NCBI GenBank assembly: GCA_003194525.1
Contig: NBIV01000215.1
Span: 62,001-126,000, forward strand
Direction: 5' to 3'
Length of the DNA stretch: 64,000 nucleotides
From: Gracilariopsis chorda
Taxonomy: Eukaryota; Rhodophyta; Florideophyceae; Gracilariales; Gracilariaceae
Shown in pieces: positions 62,527 to 64,000 of this stretch (position 1 is the stretch's first letter; the number at the start of each line of letters is the position of its first letter). The notes under the pieces are model-generated. The model was not told the DNA's origin and made no database searches. It was given only the letters and a program-made list of their open reading frames with translations. Position numbers and translations under genes: made by a program.

Positions 62527-64000
62527 TCCGCCACCAGACTAATCTCCTGATCTCATCAACTGGATTGAACGCCAGCGGGCCTTCTCCGGTACATACGTAG
62601 CGTCCCTCTACGCAGAGATCGGTGGAGCCTTACATCATTGCTCCAAGAACTTATCTGCGAAAGCAGGATTTGGTTCTGTTTGGAAGAGGTTACACCGACG
62701 CTGCAACGCGCTGTTGGCGACGGGTTCCAGCCTTCCGTATCTCTTCGAGGAACTCTTTCACGAGAGTAGGAACGTCTTCCTGCATCAGCTCGAGAGATAC
62801 CCAATCGTTTTCGGTTTCGTCGAAACCTTTCCAGCTTGTCAAAAGCTGCACAGTTCCGTCGCGGACCTTTATGTCCTGGAACTCTTTGACCACCAGGAGC
62901 TCATTCTCCTGGTACGCCAGTTGGTTGCGGACCTCTTCCGTTATCTCGAAGTCCTTGTTTCTGAAAAACTTGAGGCGGCGTCCATGGACCTCACTGCGCG
63001 CTCCCGTCAGTAGGTCCTCGACCTCGAAGATGTATTCCGTCAGACACGCAGTTACGCGGTACGGTCCTCTCCAGCGGACCGACGGCTTGCGTCCACGATC
63101 CTTGCGGTAGACTCCACGAAGTACGTAGTCTCCTTCTGTGAAGTTGATGGGGCGAACGTTAGTGCGGTTGTTGTGTCTGCGAACTTCGTCCTCGCGTTTC
63201 TTTGATGTTGTCCGAACCACATCACGGTGCATGTCGTCCAATGCGCTGTGCAAATCCTCAATAGTCATCAACTGCTTGGCCCTAATCTCTTCTATGGTCT
63301 TGATCAGAATTTTGTTCTGGACACTGGATTTGACGGATAAAAGGGGATTGTTCTGAGGTAGACCCGTGAACACATTTAACGGACAGCGATTACCGAGCCG
63401 AGTTAAAGGAGAATTGTTGAGCACAGATTGTACCAGCGGTACGACCGACGGCCATGAACGTTGTGGGAGTTGGAACTCGGACAGTAGTGCCCGCATCGCT
63501 CGAAGTAGCTCGCGGCAAACGACCTCTACTGTTCCGTTGCTCCATGGGCAATAGGCCAGCGTGAAATGGTGCGAACCGTTGGTTTGTTCACGGAGAGCGC
63601 GGACGACTTCATTCTTGAAATGCGTGCCCCTGTCAGAGACCCACTGTACCACGGTGCCAAATGACGCAAACCATGACAATAGCGCATTTGCTGTGGATAC
63701 AGCATCGGCTTCGGTGGTTGGCACGAGCCAAACGTACCCGCTGAAGTCGTCCTTGATGAAGAGCACGTAACAGAATTCATCTTCGCCTTTTGAAATGTAG
63801 CAGTAGTCGAAGTGAATCATCTCATTGGGTTTCCCGGCGTGGAGAGCGTGGCCGAGCGGTCTCGGGACGGTTTCTCCAGTTTCGGTTGCGAGACAATGTA
63901 GGCAAGAGCGAACAAAGTTTCCACATCCTTCGTAATGGAGGTCCACCAGAAGTGAGCTTTCACGGTAGTCAGTGTCGTACGCCAACCTCTGTGTCCTCCT
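62527..64000 (-). mobile_element. Chromovirus copy B, 3' part (continues past the window)
   Basis: The sequence matches 57164-58638 almost base for base, which places integrase and chromodomain of a second element directly upstream of the shared LTR. The visible differences are two single-base indels (62841-62844 and 63917). Confidence 0.92.
62690..63985 (-). pseudogene. Integrase-chromodomain of copy B, frameshifted near 63917
   Basis: From FVRSCLHCLATETGETV the frame is identical to copy A through the integrase core (DYCYI, SDRGTHF, SNGTVE). It then continues in frame through the GPYRVTACL segment and an intact chromodomain (LLTSWKGFDETENDW ... DVPTLVKEFLEEI) to a stop at 62690. Near 63917 one G is missing relative to copy A (aaagttt against aaaggttt), so the upstream integrase zinc-binding region is in another frame. 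Confidence 0.85.

Overview
This window is eukaryotic, transposon-dominated intergenic DNA. It holds LTR retrotransposons, tyrosine-recombinase (DIRS/Ngaro-type) retroelements, a Helitron and a cut-and-paste DNA transposon. Apart from one single-exon C2H2 zinc-finger gene and some small repeated reading frames there is no recognisable host gene. No rRNA, no convincing tRNA and no CRISPR array was seen. A chromovirus whose integrase carries a CPWSNGTVE-type motif, together with Ngaro/DIRS elements and Helitrons, would fit a repeat-rich red alga or an oomycete-like stramenopile. I cannot decide the host from the sequence alone.

Layout. 1-4540 (-): Ty3/gypsy element 1 with a gag frame, a pol frame carrying two in-frame stops, and a probable short 5' LTR. 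4600-5763 (+): copy A of a ~1.15 kb repeat carrying one member of a small Cys-motif protein family. 7.3-8.6 kb and 9.86-10.9 kb: a direct duplication carrying a ~100-aa proline-rich frame twice. 11-15.8 kb: nothing recognisable. 15.8-19.7 kb (-): three tandem members of the Cys-motif family, the last being the only intact one (106 aa) and the inverted partner of copy A. 20022-21886: a DNA transposon with terminal inverted repeats, four subterminal palindromes and a broken transposase. 22-26.8 kb: nothing certain. 26894-27928 (-): C2H2 protein with its own TATA box. 29307-34088 (-): an apparently intact three-ORF tyrosine-recombinase retroelement (gag, RT/RNase H, recombinase). 34307-34661 (-): fifth Cys-motif family copy. 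35083-39290 (+): a decayed DIRS-like element between ~200-bp direct repeats. 40881-47062 (-): heavily decayed Ty3/gypsy element 2, with LTR-like DNA to about 48.2 kb. 48.3-56.65 kb (+): a broken Helitron (Rep and helicase remains), interrupted by LTR-like DNA and flanked by copies of a ~450-bp repeat. 56652-64000 (-): a young chromovirus-type Ty3/gypsy array, one whole copy plus the 3' part of a second, sharing an LTR.

The pattern is one of nested and successive insertion. The chromovirus LTR cuts into the 450-bp repeat array, and LTR-like DNA cuts into the Helitron helicase. The most original signals are two. The first is a five-copy family of a ~106-aa protein with the signature FELPPSI ... 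CxxxCxxC ... RTCIYRLLCIS, three copies of which form a head-to-tail gene array. The second is the transposon whose ends carry near-perfect TTGATCACTATAGTGATCAA-type palindromes. I recognise neither from described families, but I had no database to test this.
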